A stretch of DNA of 64,000 bases, taken from NCBI RefSeq assembly GCF_038050405.1, contig NZ_CP150900.1:2852001-2916000 (forward strand), in the 5' to 3' direction. Numbering within the stretch: the first letter of the stretch is position 1; each line of letters starts with the position of its first letter. Positions 63,488 to 64,000 of this stretch are shown here, one piece after another. The translations under genes and the position numbers were made by a program. Source of the DNA: Paraburkholderia sp. IMGN_8. GTDB taxonomy: Bacteria > Pseudomonadota > Gammaproteobacteria > Burkholderiales > Burkholderiaceae. The notes under the pieces were generated by a model that made no database searches, was not told the origin of the DNA, and saw nothing but the letters and a program-made list of their open reading frames with translations.

Positions 63488-64000
63488 GCCGCACCCCCGA
63501 TCATCGCCGCGTCGAGCAACGCGACCAGTTCGAACGCGGGCCGGCGCATGTGCACGCCGGCTGGCCCGTCGGCGTCGCGCCACCCCGGACGCACGCCGCG
63601 CACGAACAGATACAGATAGCCGCCGATGTGCGTGTCGTATGCATAATCGCGCAGCCGCGTTTTTAGATAACGATGCAGCGCGACCGTATAAAGCAGCGCC
63701 TGCAAGTGATACGCGTGGCTCGCCATGGCCGCTTCGAGCGGCGCCGCGGCGTAGTCAGCAGCAGTGTCGCCCAAATGGTTCGACTTCCAGTCGACGATCC
63801 AGAAACGTCCGTCGTGCTCGACGATCATGTCGATAAATCCTTTGACGAAACCGCGCAACACGCCCGGTTCCAGCGCGACGTCGGGATACCCATGCTCGAT
63901 CAGCAACTCGCGCAACGCGGGAAAGTCGAGCGACGGCGCCGAAAACAGAAACTCGAGTTCGTTCAGCCGCCGCCGCGGATTCAGTTTCGCGAGCGCCATG
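63484..64000 (-). CDS. recB: Exodeoxyribonuclease V beta subunit RecB, C-terminal part
   Basis: The last 171 or more codons of recB; the 5' part lies past the right edge. The nuclease domain is clear: LEFLFSAPSLDFPALRELL, the metal-binding GFIDMIVEHDGRFWIVDWKSN (in parts: Asp in FIDM, Asp and Lys in VDWKS) and AMASHAYHLQALLYTVALHRYL, then GGYLYLFVRGV. It forms the DNA-cutting and RecA-loading part of RecBCD. It overlaps recD by four bases. Confidence 0.95.
   Translation of the reverse strand, partial: MALAKLNPRRRLNELEFLFSAPSLDFPALRELLIEHGYPDVALEPGVLRGFVKGFIDMIVEHDGRFWIVDWKSNHLGDTAADYAAAPLEAAMASHAYHLQALLYTVALHRYLKTRLRDYAYDTHIGGYLYLFVRGVRPGWRDADGPAGVHMRRPAFELVALLDAAMIGGAA

Overview
The window is GC-rich chromosomal DNA from a beta-proteobacterium of the order Burkholderiales, most probably Paraburkholderia. 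The clues are a second, long-tailed Hfq, the order of the Tad pilus genes, the separate sucA-odhB-lpd operon followed by zapE, the rluB/scpB and rimP-nusA-infB-rbfA-truB blocks, and an intergenic repeat of a kind I know from Paraburkholderia genomes. I see no rRNA, intact tRNA, CRISPR array, prophage or complete insertion sequence.

Positions 1-6.1 kb hold the start of a vanillyl-alcohol oxidase/4-cresol dehydrogenase family flavoprotein that runs off the left edge, a His/Gly-rich repeat protein, an ECF sigma/anti-sigma operon led by a tiny lipoprotein, hfq2, small conserved genes and a repeat-rich intergenic stretch. Positions 5.3-19.2 kb are one long minus-strand Tad/Flp pilus locus. In transcription order it is flp pilin, prepilin peptidase, tadE, cpaB, secretin, tadZ, tadA, tadB, tadC, tadD, a DUF3613 protein and tadG, then a sigma-54 activator and a DUF2968 protein. 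Divergent from flp lie two tandem, repeat-rich lipoprotein genes and a lone two-partner-secretion type transporter (19.9-25.0 kb). This is the most unusual part of the window: a surface module with no conventional TpsA substrate.

Positions 25.2-33.5 kb carry a DUF2147 protein, a stand-alone IS5-type transposase-like protein, zapE, and the 2-oxoglutarate dehydrogenase complex (sucA, odhB, lpd). typA follows, then a MarR regulator with a NodT-EmrA-EmrB tripartite efflux operon (36-41 kb). Positions 41-51.2 kb hold the translation/transcription operon rimP-nusA-infB-rbfA-truB, with a possible attenuator in front of rimP, and rluB-scpB, whose products carry very long low-complexity tails.

Positions 51.5-64 kb are a looser set: an aminotransferase, a LysR regulator, a second stand-alone transposase-like protein, small secreted proteins, a YdcF-like membrane protein, an ABM-domain protein, an EAL phosphodiesterase, arfB, a membrane protein, and recD overlapping the 3' end of recB, which runs off the right edge. 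Gene starts were chosen from Shine-Dalgarno spacing, overlap with the upstream gene and family N-termini; several therefore lie inside longer open frames.
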